Source: DATJFQ01 sp035492775
GTDB taxonomy: Bacteria > Acidobacteriota > Vicinamibacteria > Vicinamibacterales > 2-12-FULL-66-21
DNA: 64,000 nucleotides
Assembly: GCA_035492775.1 (NCBI GenBank)
Contig: DATJIW010000080.1
Span: forward strand, 55,874 to 119,873
Direction of reading: 5' to 3'
Below the pieces are notes generated by a model. The model saw only the letters and a list, made by a program, of their open reading frames with translations, did no database searches and was not told the DNA's origin. The position numbers were made by a program, and so were the translations under genes. Of this stretch, positions 17,019 to 26,418 are shown one piece after another; the first letter of the stretch is position 1, and each line of letters opens with the position of its first letter.

Positions 17019-19184
17019 CTATTTCAGCACGGCAATCTCGAATGCGCCCGTCTTCCGCAGCACCGTGACGCCGAGATCGAGCGGGTGCCGTTCGAACATG
17101 AGATCGGCGTTGCCGAACGGCAACTCGAGGTTGAGAATCCGGACGTAATTCAGGAACGCTGGAAGCGTGGCCGGTCCGACGCACAGACGCCGCGCCGGCC
17201 AGTCGATGGACAGGCGCAGGCTGGCCTGCAGCAACTGAAAGACGACGCCCGCGGCCCAGGCCTGCGGCGAGCAGGCGACCGGATACATCGTCGGACCCTC
17301 ACCGGCTCGCCTCCGGAACCCGCAGAACAATTCGGGCAGCCGGCGGCGCCCCATGAAGACACTCGCGTCGAACAGGCCGGCGAACGGGAGGCCGATCAGG
17401 TCGTCGAATCCGTATCTCGAAAAGCCGGCGGTGATGAGCCCGTTGTCGTGCGGCCAGACGGAACCGTTGTGGTACGACATCGGGTTGTACCGCGGCTCGG
17501 TCGCGCCGATCGTCCGGATGCCCCAGCCGGAGAACATGTCGCCGTTCACGAGCCGTTCGGCGACCTGGCGCGCGCGATCAGGGGAAGCGATCCCGCCGAA
17601 GAGGCAGTGGCCTGCGTTCGAGCTGCGGACGCGGCAGGGGCGCTTACGGCCGTCGAGTGCGAGCGCATATGTGGATTCTTCGTCGCACCAGAACCGTTCC
17701 TCGAAGGCGGCGCGCAGCGCTTCGGCGCGGCGTCTCAGGGACGCGGCCTGCTCGCTCCAGCCGAGCGCCTCGGCCAGCGCGGCAGCGCGGCGCCTCGCGT
17801 CGTACACGTACGCCTGAACTTCGCAGAGCGCAATAGGCGGCTCGGCAAGGGTGCCGTCGGCATGGAACACCGAATCCTGTGAATCCTTCCATCCCTGCTG
17901 CACGAGCCCCGATGGCGATTGCCGCGCGTACTCTACGAAGCCGTCGCCATCGCGGTCGCCGTATCGGTCGATCCATTCGAGCGCGCGTTCGACGTGCGGC
18001 CAGAGCCCGCTGAGAAACGCGCGGTCGTGGGTGCGCTCGAAGTACGCGCCGGCGAGGATCACGAAGAGCGGCGTCGCATCGATGCTGCCGTAATAGCAGC
18101 CGAAGGGCACCTCGCCCAGGTTGGCCATCTCGCTGCTGCGCGTTTCATGCAGGATCTTTCCCGGTTCGGCGTCCCGCGCCTCGTCCACACTGTCCGCCTG
18201 CGTCGCAGCCAGATACGAGAGCACGCCGCGAGCGATGCTCGGGTTCACCCAGAGCATCTGGAGCGCGGTGATGATGCCGTCGCGGCCGAACGGCGTACTG
18301 AACCACGGCACGCCCGCATATGGGTACGTGCCGTGCGGCGTGGTCGAGACGAGCATGCGCATATCGGCGGCGGATCGCTGCAGCCACTCGTCGAATCGCT
18401 CGCTCGAGGTTTCGATGGCAGCATACTCGGACTGCCGCGCTTCGAGTTCCGCGACCGACTCCTGCTCGGCGGCCTCGTACGAGAGGGCGGGCGTCGGGCG
18501 GTGAGACCGCTCGCAGCGGATCGACAGCGACAGCACTGCGGAGCCGTGGGGCTGCAGCTCGTAGTCGAATCGCATCATCTGCGGTGAAGACGCCTGCGGC
18601 GGTTCGCTCCACTCGAGGATGGTCGACCGCTCTTCGTGGTCGAGTCCGCGATACGTGAAGCGCGCTTCCCTGCCTGACACCGCCGGCTCCAGGCGGGTCC
18701 CCCGGCGCTCGCGCTTCGTCCCGCGCACTTCGAAAATGTCGGCGAAGTCGGCGTCGACGTCGAACGCGAGCGAGACGCGAACGGCGCTGCGGCTGTAATT
18801 CCAGAGACGGATCCGTTCGTGCCAGGTCGCGTTCCACAGAAAGCGGCCGCGGAACACGTGCACGAGATCGCGCGCGAGCGCGAGACCGTCCGCAAGCGGA
18901 AGGTCGGGATTGGTCAGGTCCGCGCCGAACAGCTCGTTCTCCTGTTTCACGCGCGCGCTGAGCAGGAGCGGCCGCTGCCCATTCAACCGCAGGCGGAAGT
19001 GCGACAGGTACCGCGTGCCTTCGTAATACAGGCCCTGCTCGTCCGACCCGAGCGCGCCGACGTCGCCCGAGAGATCGAACAGCGCAAACGTGTCGTCGTG
19101 TTTGAGGACCGCGTGCTGCTGGGCCGTTTTCGACGCCGTCGCGAGGATGTAGAACTGGTCCTGAACCTGGATCACATCGTCCAT
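17019..19184 (-). CDS. Amylo-alpha-1,6-glucosidase-type glycogen debranching enzyme
   Basis: The 721-residue protein has an N-terminal beta-rich domain (about 20-215, GDE_N_bis type, starting FALFDLSGDVGALGSDEQGLYYEGTR) and an (alpha/alpha)6 catalytic domain (about 250-700). Recognisable blocks are PWFSTPFGRDGIITALQ, GWKDSQDSVFHADG and YHNGSVWPHDNGLI. Acidic residues in the latter two fit the general acid and base of this clan. It removes alpha-1,6 branches or short chains from alpha-glucans. No signal peptide is seen. Its ATG follows the stop of the GT4 gene without any gap, so they are one unit. Confidence 0.9.
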   Translation of the reverse strand: MDDVIQVQDQFYILATASKTAQQHAVLKHDDTFALFDLSGDVGALGSDEQGLYYEGTRYLSHFRLRLNGQRPLLLSARVKQENELFGADLTNPDLPLADGLALARDLVHVFRGRFLWNATWHERIRLWNYSRSAVRVSLAFDVDADFADIFEVRGTKRERRGTRLEPAVSGREARFTYRGLDHEERSTILEWSEPPQASSPQMMRFDYELQPHGSAVLSLSIRCERSHRPTPALSYEAAEQESVAELEARQSEYAAIETSSERFDEWLQRSAADMRMLVSTTPHGTYPYAGVPWFSTPFGRDGIITALQMLWVNPSIARGVLSYLAATQADSVDEARDAEPGKILHETRSSEMANLGEVPFGCYYGSIDATPLFVILAGAYFERTHDRAFLSGLWPHVERALEWIDRYGDRDGDGFVEYARQSPSGLVQQGWKDSQDSVFHADGTLAEPPIALCEVQAYVYDARRRAAALAEALGWSEQAASLRRRAEALRAAFEERFWCDEESTYALALDGRKRPCRVRSSNAGHCLFGGIASPDRARQVAERLVNGDMFSGWGIRTIGATEPRYNPMSYHNGSVWPHDNGLITAGFSRYGFDDLIGLPFAGLFDASVFMGRRRLPELFCGFRRRAGEGPTMYPVACSPQAWAAGVVFQLLQASLRLSIDWPARRLCVGPATLPAFLNYVRILNLELPFGNADLMFERHPLDLGVTVLRKTGAFEIAVLK

Positions 19185-20228
19185 TCAGGCCTTCTCCTCA
19201 ACGCAGGCTCCAGCGCCCGCGAGGATGCGGTCGTACAAATCGAGGTAGGCATCCGCCATCGCCGCGACCGTGAAACGCGTCTCGGCGTCGTCGCGGCAGA
19301 CGCCGGGCGGGATGTCCAGGCTGGGAATCCGCCCTGCCATCTCGTCGACGTTCGCGCAGATCCAGCCGTTCTCGCCCGGGGACACGATCTCCGCGACCGC
19401 CCCCCCTTCGAACGCGAGTACCGGAGTGCCGCACGCGAGCGCTTCGATCATGACCAGGCCGAACGGCTCCTCCCATTGAATCGGGAAGAGCAGCGCGCGC
19501 GCCCGGGAGAGCAGTGCGTTTTTGGCCGTGAAGTCCGCCTCGCCGATGTACTCGACGAGCGGATCCTCGAGGCGCGGGACGATCTCGCGCTCCCAGTATT
19601 CGCGAAAGACCGGTTGCATCTCCCCGGCAAGCTTGATCCGGATGCCCGCGCGGCGCGCCGCGTCTATCGCGAGATGCGGCCCCTTGCACGGTGCCATCCG
19701 GCCGAGAAACGCGACATAGTCGTCTTTGTCCGCCGAGTACGTGTAGTCGGTGACCGGAATGCCGTGGGGCACCACCGTGACGCGCGGCATCGGCTCCAGC
19801 TTCGCGAGCCAGTCCGCGATGGCGACGTAGTGCACATCGGGGTACCGCGTGTACTGCTCGGTGAGCACCGGCTCGTGCGGATGATGGATGGTGAGAGCCA
19901 CCGGCACATCGACGAACCGCGTCATCGGCAGGCCGACGAGATCGTTGAGATGGACGACGTCGGAGGTGTCTGCGGCCTCGCGCATCGCCCACGCCGTGTG
20001 ATCCGCATTTTTGAGCTGAGACCGTACCGGGTTCGAGGGCGGCCAGTCGGCATGATCGTAAATCGATCGGACTCGGCACGGCAGCCGGGAATCGCCGTTG
20101 CCGTACACCGTGACGTCGTGTCCGCGGGAGTACAGCTCGCGCGCAAGATTTGCTATGAACAATTCAGTCCCGCCGTAACGGCGTGGCGGAATTTCGATGA
20201 ATGGTGGCCCGATTAGAGAGAGTCGCAT
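19185..20228 (-). CDS. GT4-family glycosyltransferase
   Basis: The 347-residue protein has the GT-B N-terminal block PPRRYGGTELFIANLARELYSRGHDV (Rossmann start) and the GT4 C-terminal donor site with LLFPIQWEEPFGLVMIEALACGTPVLAF, including the E-x7-E motif. Such enzymes use nucleotide-activated sugars with retention. A position directly ahead of a debranching enzyme is common in Acidobacteria and Actinobacteria and suggests glycogen or another storage glucan, but the acceptor cannot be read from sequence. The start lacks a strong ribosome-binding site. Confidence 0.9.
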   Translation of the reverse strand: MRLSLIGPPFIEIPPRRYGGTELFIANLARELYSRGHDVTVYGNGDSRLPCRVRSIYDHADWPPSNPVRSQLKNADHTAWAMREAADTSDVVHLNDLVGLPMTRFVDVPVALTIHHPHEPVLTEQYTRYPDVHYVAIADWLAKLEPMPRVTVVPHGIPVTDYTYSADKDDYVAFLGRMAPCKGPHLAIDAARRAGIRIKLAGEMQPVFREYWEREIVPRLEDPLVEYIGEADFTAKNALLSRARALLFPIQWEEPFGLVMIEALACGTPVLAFEGGAVAEIVSPGENGWICANVDEMAGRIPSLDIPPGVCRDDAETRFTVAAMADAYLDLYDRILAGAGACVEEKA

Positions 20229-20378
20229 GGGAATGGATCGATTGAGTGCAAGCGGCGCGCCTGCTCATCGGCCGCCTGTGCGGCCGTATGACCTGATCCA
20301 TTACCGACGTTTGGCTGAGTGCGGCATCCGACATGTCGAACGCCGCACCACCGGAAGAGCTCGGAACCGACTGCCCGA

Positions 20379-20723
20379 CTACTTTTTCTTCAGGGAGGAG
20401 AGATACGCGACGAGCGCATCGACATCGTCCTTCGGAAGCGACGCGTACTTCGCCGGCATCGGCGGCTTGCGAGTGGCCTTGGCCTTCGCCGTCATCGCCG
20501 CCGGATCCACGATCCACTGCCGGATGTCATCCGCGGACAGTTTCGACCCGACGTCGTCGAGGGGACCTTTCGCGTTGCCCTTGCCTGCGATCGAGTGGCA
20601 GACCGAGCATTTCTGATCCGCGTAGACCTTGGCGCCCTTTTCGGCGTCCTGTGCGAACGCCGCCGACGACATCGCGAGGATGCCAATCGCCGCGCCAATC
20701 ACTGTCAACCCCCGGAGCCTCAT
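20379..20723 (-). CDS. Periplasmic monohaem cytochrome c
   Basis: The 114-residue precursor has a signal peptide cleaved after AFA (about residue 24) and one haem site, CSVCH at 39-43, in a class-I fold. The likely axial Met is in PPMPAKYASL near residue 88. It is a soluble periplasmic electron shuttle. It lies 33 bases downstream of the MtrB-like barrel gene on the same strand, so it is probably the fourth member of the multihaem operon and could feed or drain electrons from the conduit. Confidence 0.92.
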   Translation of the reverse strand: MRLRGLTVIGAAIGILAMSSAAFAQDAEKGAKVYADQKCSVCHSIAGKGNAKGPLDDVGSKLSADDIRQWIVDPAAMTAKAKATRKPPMPAKYASLPKDDVDALVAYLSSLKKK

Positions 20724-20756
20724 TCGTGCCTCCTTCTTGTCAAGGCGTGCCCACCT

Positions 20757-22964
20757 TCACCACAAGTAGCCGACCCGTGCCATGAACGTGTGGGCAGTAT
20801 ACGGACGATAGACGTATCCGAGAATCATAAACGAGGGTTGCGCGAGGCTGTTCAACGTACTGGGGTTCATGGCGAAATCGTCCACGGTGTACTTGTCGAA
20901 CCAGTACGACCCGACGACCATCCAGCGGTGCTTGAACCTGCGCGATGCATCGAACGTCGCGCGATTGAGTGTGTTGACGACCGCCGGCAACTGCTGCGGT
21001 GGTTTCAGCGTCGAGTCGGGCGGAACGCCATAGACGTACGTCGTCGTGGCGTGGCTGTAGTTGTACCCGAAACGAACGTCGGTGTTCGCGAACAGCTTGA
21101 GGAGGTCGATCGATGCGAACAGCGTATCCGCGTCGTCGCCGCCGCTCGTCGTCCAGTCGCGCGTCGGATCGTCGAACTCCGGGCCCGGGTTCGCCTGCCG
21201 CGACTGCTGCAGCGTGTCGTAGCGCTCGATCTGGTACTCGATACCCATCGAGATGCTGTCGCGCGGCACATAGTCGACACCGAACGACACCGCGTGGTTG
21301 TCGTTGCTGAGCAGGCCAAAGCCGGTATCGGGACGGTCCTCCCGCCCGACGGAGCCGGTGAATGTCACCGATACCGTCGACAGCGGCATGGCCTGCACGA
21401 TCGTCGAGAAGCGATCGGTCACGCGGTTCGAGATATCGAACTGCCGGAGCGACACCTGTTCACCGATATCGTCCAGCGCCTGCTCGTCGAGCCCCGACCC
21501 CACCCGCTTGCCATGTTCGTAGACGGCTCGGACGCTGACATACGGCAGTCCGGTCAGGTCCGCCGACACCCGGCCCGTGTCCTCGGCTGTCGTATCGAAG
21601 GTCCTGAACGTCTCATCGACGTTCTGGTGTGTGTACCCGAGCCGGAAGGCGCTGTGGCGCCAGGGTGAGTACGAGGCCTCACCGTCGAACTTCCGCCGAG
21701 TGATGGAGGCGGGACTCGTGCCGCCCTCATCGAACGTCTCGACGCTCGTGTCATACGCGACGGTCTGCGTGAGGTGGAACACGGGCGTCGTGTTGTTGAA
21801 GTCGTATGAGCGGTACTGCGCCGTGAACCACCACTGCGGCGACGGCCTGGACGAGAACGTGTAGGCCTGCGCCGTGACGGTCGCCTGCACGTCCGAGGTC
21901 GCGCGGTCCAGCGGAATGACGGGAAGCGCCGAGTTGATCGTGAAGGGAATGAGGATGTTGTCCTGCGACCAGTCGCCGACGGACAGATAGGCAGTCGCGT
22001 GGGTGTTCCGACCCAGGTTCAGCACGCCGCTGCCGCTCACCGCATTCATGTTGCTGTCAGGCCAGAGCGACTCGCGGCCCTGCCCCGGCGCGGCCGTCGT
22101 GTCGGTGAACTGCAACGGATTGTCCCAGACGATCGTGGGGTTGTTGTTGCGGAAGAACGACCCGTCGTACCCGACTTTCACGACGCCGCGGTCGTTCGCC
22201 CACTGCAGGGCGGTGCCGATGTCGGTGGTGTGCGTATCGATGGGTACCGGGAACTCGACGGCGTTGCCGAAGCCGAACGTGCCATCCCACGGCTGGTTAC
22301 CGTCCTTTTTCGTGTTCCGGACGAGGAAGCTGAGATCCAGGTGGGGCGTCGCGCTGTAATCCAGATTGAAATTCAGCACGTCGCGCTGGGAGCGAAGTTC
22401 GAACGGCTGCGCCTGCGTGACGGCGTTCGCCAACGTCAGCGTCTTGTGCTGAATGCCCTGCTGAATCGCGTCGTCGATCCGCAGCGTCGCCGGATCCGTG
22501 AACGAGTACAGCGTTGCCGTGTCTTCACTGTAGAAGAGTGGAATCTGATTCCAGTCGAACGACATCTTCAGCTTGCCGTACCGGTTGTAATCGACGGCGT
22601 AGTGCTGATCGCGATACCCGACGTGGTCGGCATGGACGGCGAATCCCTGCTGTTCCGCGTCGCGCGTGTAACTCACCAGGTCGAGGGTCGCGCCGTTCCG
22701 CAGATCACGGTATCGCTGGAACCGCGCCTCGTCTGACCCCTCGGCAAAGTTGGTCCCTCGCAGCCCGAACTCGATGACGTTCGGCGATGCCACGTCAGGC
22801 AGCACGGGCGGCGCAGGCGGCTGCGCCGGCGCCTGGGCCGGCGTCTGCGTCGGGGCCGCAGGCTGCTGTGTGGCCTGGCCCGGATCCTGGGCATACGCGT
22901 GGCCGGCGGCCGCGATCACCATGCCAGCCGCGCAGCAGAACCTCCGGAGGAATTGGTTCTTCAT
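20757..22964 (-). CDS. MtrB/PioB-like outer-membrane beta-barrel of a porin-cytochrome conduit
   Basis: The 735-residue precursor has a signal peptide (MKNQFLRRF...GHAYAQ) and a Pro/Ala/Gln-rich linker (about 27-55). The rest alternates short aromatic-ended strands (such as FQRYRDLRNGATLDLVSYTRD) typical of large outer-membrane barrels, and ends with an aromatic residue (GYLW). Length and layout match the decahaem-associated MtrB/PioB family, which houses an MtrA/DmsE-type cytochrome. The Cys pair (CxxC) of Shewanella MtrB is not seen. The ATG at 22964 follows GAGGCG, 8 bases after the decahaem gene stop, which supports the pairing. Confidence 0.88.
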   Translation of the reverse strand: MKNQFLRRFCCAAGMVIAAAGHAYAQDPGQATQQPAAPTQTPAQAPAQPPAPPVLPDVASPNVIEFGLRGTNFAEGSDEARFQRYRDLRNGATLDLVSYTRDAEQQGFAVHADHVGYRDQHYAVDYNRYGKLKMSFDWNQIPLFYSEDTATLYSFTDPATLRIDDAIQQGIQHKTLTLANAVTQAQPFELRSQRDVLNFNLDYSATPHLDLSFLVRNTKKDGNQPWDGTFGFGNAVEFPVPIDTHTTDIGTALQWANDRGVVKVGYDGSFFRNNNPTIVWDNPLQFTDTTAAPGQGRESLWPDSNMNAVSGSGVLNLGRNTHATAYLSVGDWSQDNILIPFTINSALPVIPLDRATSDVQATVTAQAYTFSSRPSPQWWFTAQYRSYDFNNTTPVFHLTQTVAYDTSVETFDEGGTSPASITRRKFDGEASYSPWRHSAFRLGYTHQNVDETFRTFDTTAEDTGRVSADLTGLPYVSVRAVYEHGKRVGSGLDEQALDDIGEQVSLRQFDISNRVTDRFSTIVQAMPLSTVSVTFTGSVGREDRPDTGFGLLSNDNHAVSFGVDYVPRDSISMGIEYQIERYDTLQQSRQANPGPEFDDPTRDWTTSGGDDADTLFASIDLLKLFANTDVRFGYNYSHATTTYVYGVPPDSTLKPPQQLPAVVNTLNRATFDASRRFKHRWMVVGSYWFDKYTVDDFAMNPSTLNSLAQPSFMILGYVYRPYTAHTFMARVGYLW

Positions 22965-22972
22965 GACGCGCC

Positions 22973-23941
22973 TCACCGCAGGAACGCGTTGCCGGCCGGA
23001 CTGTTCGAGCCGTGGATCTGCTGGTGGCAGTTCACGCAGCCCCGTCCGATCAGGCGGTTGCTCTTCGACGCGAGCTGCGCCGCGTCGTAAATCGTCGACG
23101 GATGCCTCGTACCGATGTGACAGCGCTGGCACAGCATCGGGAGCTTCGCGACCAGCATCCGCTCGTTGTTGGAGCCGTGCGGATCGTGACACGTGTTACA
23201 TGCCTCGCGCACCGGTGGGTGGTCCCACAGGAACGGTCCGCGCTTCTCCGTATGACAGCTCACGCATGTCTCGTTCACCCAGTTGCCGACCTTGAGCATG
23301 CGCACGTTGGTCGACCCGTGCGGGTTGTGGCAGGTCGAGCAATCCATCTTCCCTTCACGGAGCGGCATGTGCCCGAACCGCTGCGTCTTTGCAGCCTCGG
23401 TCTTGTGGCACGTCGCACACAGCTCGGTGACACCGACTGCGCGGAGCTGCGATTTCGGCGACTTGGGGCTATGCACCGAATGGCAGGTGACGCACGACAG
23501 GTTTCTCGCATCGTGCATGCTGCCCTGCCACATCACATGCTGGTTGCGGTCGTGGCACGTCAGGCACACGGCCGACGCGTCGCGCGGGGCCATGGTCGTG
23601 AACGCGCGGATCTTCGTCTTGTCGCCCGATTCCGCGTGCTCCTTGCCTGGACCGTGACAGGTCTCGCACGTATGGTTGTCGCCGGCGCCGGCGGGCGTCC
23701 GCGGATTCTGCGCCTTTCCGTGGAGCGTCGCGTGGATGGACTTGCCTTCGGGTTCGTGACACGTCGTGCACGTGTCGTCGCCAACGTAGTCGGCGGGATT
23801 TGCCGCCTGTGCCGCCGCTGGATGCGATTGGGCGGGCGCCGCAGCCTGCCGTGCCGGCGCTCGTGTGCCGCCCGACGCGGCTGCGACGGTGACGGCTGCA
23901 GCCCAGACGAGCGCACCCGCGGCCAGAACCCAGGAGCGCAT
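22973..23941 (-). CDS. Periplasmic decahaem cytochrome c, DmsE/MtrA-like
   Basis: The 322-residue precursor has a signal peptide (about 1-24), an Ala/Pro/Gln-rich linker and exactly ten haem sites of the CxxCH type: residues 58-62, 92-96, 126-130, 150-154, 175-179, 201-205, 226-230, 248-252, 271-275 and 302-306. Ten haems, about 320 residues and the repeated CNTCHDPHGS-type blocks match DmsE/MtrA, the cytochrome that sits inside an MtrB barrel and spans the outer membrane as a molecular wire. ATG 23941 overlaps the end of the NapC-like gene by 0 bases (about 8 downstream of its stop), and a barrel gene follows 8 bases later. Together the three form a tight operon. Confidence 0.95.
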   Translation of the reverse strand: MRSWVLAAGALVWAAAVTVAAASGGTRAPARQAAAPAQSHPAAAQAANPADYVGDDTCTTCHEPEGKSIHATLHGKAQNPRTPAGAGDNHTCETCHGPGKEHAESGDKTKIRAFTTMAPRDASAVCLTCHDRNQHVMWQGSMHDARNLSCVTCHSVHSPKSPKSQLRAVGVTELCATCHKTEAAKTQRFGHMPLREGKMDCSTCHNPHGSTNVRMLKVGNWVNETCVSCHTEKRGPFLWDHPPVREACNTCHDPHGSNNERMLVAKLPMLCQRCHIGTRHPSTIYDAAQLASKSNRLIGRGCVNCHQQIHGSNSPAGNAFLR

Positions 23942-23948
23942 CCGCGGC

Positions 23949-25310
23949 TCATTCAATGGCATGGCAGGTCTCGCAGTCCTGGCCGATCTTCTTTCCGTCT
24001 GTCGCGGCGTGCGTGTCGTCATGACAGCGGAAGCAGCCCGGCGAATCGATGTGGCCGATGTTGTTCGGATACGTGCCAAACGTCACGTGCATCTCGGGGA
24101 AGACGTCGTGCCGGTAGATATTCTGCACCGCCGCGACCGCGCCGTCGATCTGATTCTCGTGCGCGCTCGCCAGCTGCGGCTGTGCCGTGTAGAACTCGCG
24201 CAGCGACCGCTCGATGCCGGCCATCGCGGCCGTCTCGGTCTCGTACTTCCCTTTCAGCGCCTTGACGGCTTCCCGATGGACGAACGGAAGGCCAGGCGGG
24301 ATATCGCCAATCGCCATCGCACGGTTCACCGCTTTTTCGGGCGTGGGATCGATGGCGTGGTTCGGGCGGTTGTGACAGTCGGTGCAGTCCATGCGCCGTG
24401 TCTCCGCGTTCGCGAATTGCTCGCGCGTATATCCCGCGGCCACGTACTCCCGCACGTGACCCTGGCCATCGGTGAGACGCACGTAGGGTATGTTCTGGCG
24501 TTCGGTGTCGGTCGCGATGTATTCGATCGTGTTCCCGACGTTCATATGCCAGTGGATACCCGTCGCTTTGCCCTCTCGCGTGTTGCCGCCGCCGACGTGC
24601 ACGCGGATCGTCGTCACCGACTGGGTGTTCTTCTCGTCGTCGCCGAACTCCACGACGCGGCGTACGCGATCGCCATGGAACTGTTCCGGCCAGTGACAGC
24701 GCTCGCAGCTCGCAGTCGACGGGAGGAGCCGATCGGGGTGCGCGACGATTGGGCGCGGAAACGAGTTCATCGCGATCGCAACGAGCTGCCGCGTTCCGGA
24801 GATCTTCGCCCTCGTGAACCCCGGCGCGCCCGGAGCGACGTGGCACGCCACACAGCTCACGTTGGCGTGCGGCTGCCCTTCGTGCGCCACGAACTCGGGC
24901 TTCATCGGCGTATGGCAGACCTGCCCGCAAAACGAGACGGTGTCCATGTACTCGATCCCGCGGTACGCGGCCATCGAGACGATCGCGACGTTCGCCAGCG
25001 TCACAGCACTGACGATGAGAACGGTGCGCCGGTGCGCGGGGTCGTTCAGATCGAGTCGCGGCCACTCGAGCGGCGCTTTCCCCGCAGCCCGGCGGCGGCG
25101 CTCCGCCCTCGCGCCAATCGGGATCAGGACCAGACCGATGACGAAGATCGCGGGGAGGATGAAGAAGAAAACGATGCCGAGGTACGGGTTTGTGTGAAAT
25201 CCCAGAATGTCGGTCAGGAAGACGACGAGAAACACGACGGCACTGACCGTCGTCAGGATCGCTCCGACGATCGAAATCGGATTGCGGACGAGTCGACTCT
25301 CTTGGGTCAT
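23949..25310 (-). CDS. Membrane multihaem cytochrome c, NapC/NirT-like quinol dehydrogenase
   Basis: The 453-residue protein has three predicted membrane helices (10-32, 42-67 and 95-115) and a periplasmic multihaem part. Canonical haem sites are CVACH (153-157), CERCH (202-206), CTDCH (309-313), CFRCH (426-430) and CETCH (446-450). A sixth site, CGQVCH (128-133), has three residues between the cysteines and is followed by Met136, like the first, Met-ligated haem of NrfH-type proteins. This places it as a quinol-oxidising entry point for the conduit, as CymA is in Shewanella; the link is inference from position. It is longer than NapC (about 200 residues) and has an extra central domain (about 215-300) of unknown role. 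Confidence 0.88.
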   Translation of the reverse strand: MTQESRLVRNPISIVGAILTTVSAVVFLVVFLTDILGFHTNPYLGIVFFFILPAIFVIGLVLIPIGARAERRRRAAGKAPLEWPRLDLNDPAHRRTVLIVSAVTLANVAIVSMAAYRGIEYMDTVSFCGQVCHTPMKPEFVAHEGQPHANVSCVACHVAPGAPGFTRAKISGTRQLVAIAMNSFPRPIVAHPDRLLPSTASCERCHWPEQFHGDRVRRVVEFGDDEKNTQSVTTIRVHVGGGNTREGKATGIHWHMNVGNTIEYIATDTERQNIPYVRLTDGQGHVREYVAAGYTREQFANAETRRMDCTDCHNRPNHAIDPTPEKAVNRAMAIGDIPPGLPFVHREAVKALKGKYETETAAMAGIERSLREFYTAQPQLASAHENQIDGAVAAVQNIYRHDVFPEMHVTFGTYPNNIGHIDSPGCFRCHDDTHAATDGKKIGQDCETCHAIE

Positions 25311-25540
25311 CGAACGACGGCTGGCCTGCGCGCACCGCCCGCTTCAGCAAGAGAGCGGCCGTGAACCGATCGTGCGGCAAGTGGCCGCGCTCCCTGTGGA
25401 ATCAAGGAGTTGCGGGGACCGAATGCCCGCCGTCCCACGGCCGGAAGGAGCCGGACTACGTTTTTCCGGAGGCCTGAATCGAGCGTGAAACCGGCCAGCG
25501 GAGAGACAACGGCCGCTGGTACGTCGGGTGCGTCGGCCAC

Positions 25541-26296
25541 TCAGAGCACCACCGCGGGAATCCCGAGTGCCCTCACCCGCTCCGCGATCGCGTCCAGCTC
25601 TTCGCCCGGGACATCGACGAGAGGCTGTCGGGATGCCCAGTCACGCCCGCAGACCTGCACGGCGATTGGATGGACCTCGGCCACGACTCGCAGCCAGGCG
25701 TCGATGGCACTCCGGCTCGTGTTGTCGATGGATTGAATCCCGTTGCGGATGAACCGTCCGAGCAGGGTCACGTTCCCGAGCAGCCGCAGCTGTGACACGA
25801 GCCACCCAAGCGAGAGGCACGCGCCCGAGACAATGCGGAAAGTCGTGGCATCACCGGCGTCCAGCTTCATCAGACGCACGTCTAAGCGGGCCAGCGCGTC
25901 GCGCACTTCGAACCGATCCAGTCCGGATCCATTCGAGACGATCGCCACCCGCGTGTCTGGCGCGAGCCGGTCCCTGAGTCCCAGGACGCCCTCGACAATC
26001 GGGCCGAAGGCAGGATGTCCCGTCGGTTCGCCGTTTCCGGCGATGACGATGTGGTCGATATTTGAATAGGTCTGCAGCGCCGAGCGGAGGGCGCCCAGGA
26101 GCACCGCCGGTCCCACCCACCCCTCGTCCGGCTGCAGCTCGCACTGCTTCGCACGGCAGTACGCGCAACTGAACGAGCAGACCGTCGATTGTCCGCCGAT
26201 GACGTCCAGCCGCAGCGCCCGACCGAACCGCCGCGACTCGTGTGGTTCTGAAACGAAATAGGGAGCGAGCATGCCCGCGCACTCAGCACGGCGCAT
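25541..26296 (-). CDS. Radical SAM protein
   Basis: The 251-residue protein carries the radical SAM cluster signature C-x3-C-x2-C at residues 40, 44 and 47 (CSFSCAYC), followed by a GNGEPTGHP block that fits the SAM-binding GGE-type motif. The rest fits a partial (beta/alpha)6 barrel. No auxiliary Cys cluster is seen, so it binds probably only one 4Fe-4S cluster. The GNGEP form is shared with small radical SAM proteins of unknown function in anaerobic and soil bacteria. It lies 230 bases upstream of the NapC-like gene in the same direction, so a link to that operon is possible but not shown. Confidence 0.88.
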   Translation of the reverse strand: MRRAECAGMLAPYFVSEPHESRRFGRALRLDVIGGQSTVCSFSCAYCRAKQCELQPDEGWVGPAVLLGALRSALQTYSNIDHIVIAGNGEPTGHPAFGPIVEGVLGLRDRLAPDTRVAIVSNGSGLDRFEVRDALARLDVRLMKLDAGDATTFRIVSGACLSLGWLVSQLRLLGNVTLLGRFIRNGIQSIDNTSRSAIDAWLRVVAEVHPIAVQVCGRDWASRQPLVDVPGEELDAIAERVRALGIPAVVL

Positions 26297-26418
26297 GCCC
26301 GGATATCCCGGCGGAATATGGGCTTTTCTGCGAGTTGCGGCGCGTCCAGCCCGCGGACTTTTTCGCGGCGGTGGGAAATATTCAGCGTCACGAACGACGG
26401 ATAAAAGGCGAAAAGACC

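Noticed and set aside
25307..25540. A 77-codon frame that exactly bridges the radical SAM and NapC-like genes
   Set aside because: It starts with GTG right after the radical SAM stop and overlaps the NapC-like start by ATGA, which is tempting. The product is Arg/Pro-rich without a motif or signal, the third-position GC is lower than in neighbouring genes, and no ribosome-binding site is seen. I keep it as noise unless it is conserved.
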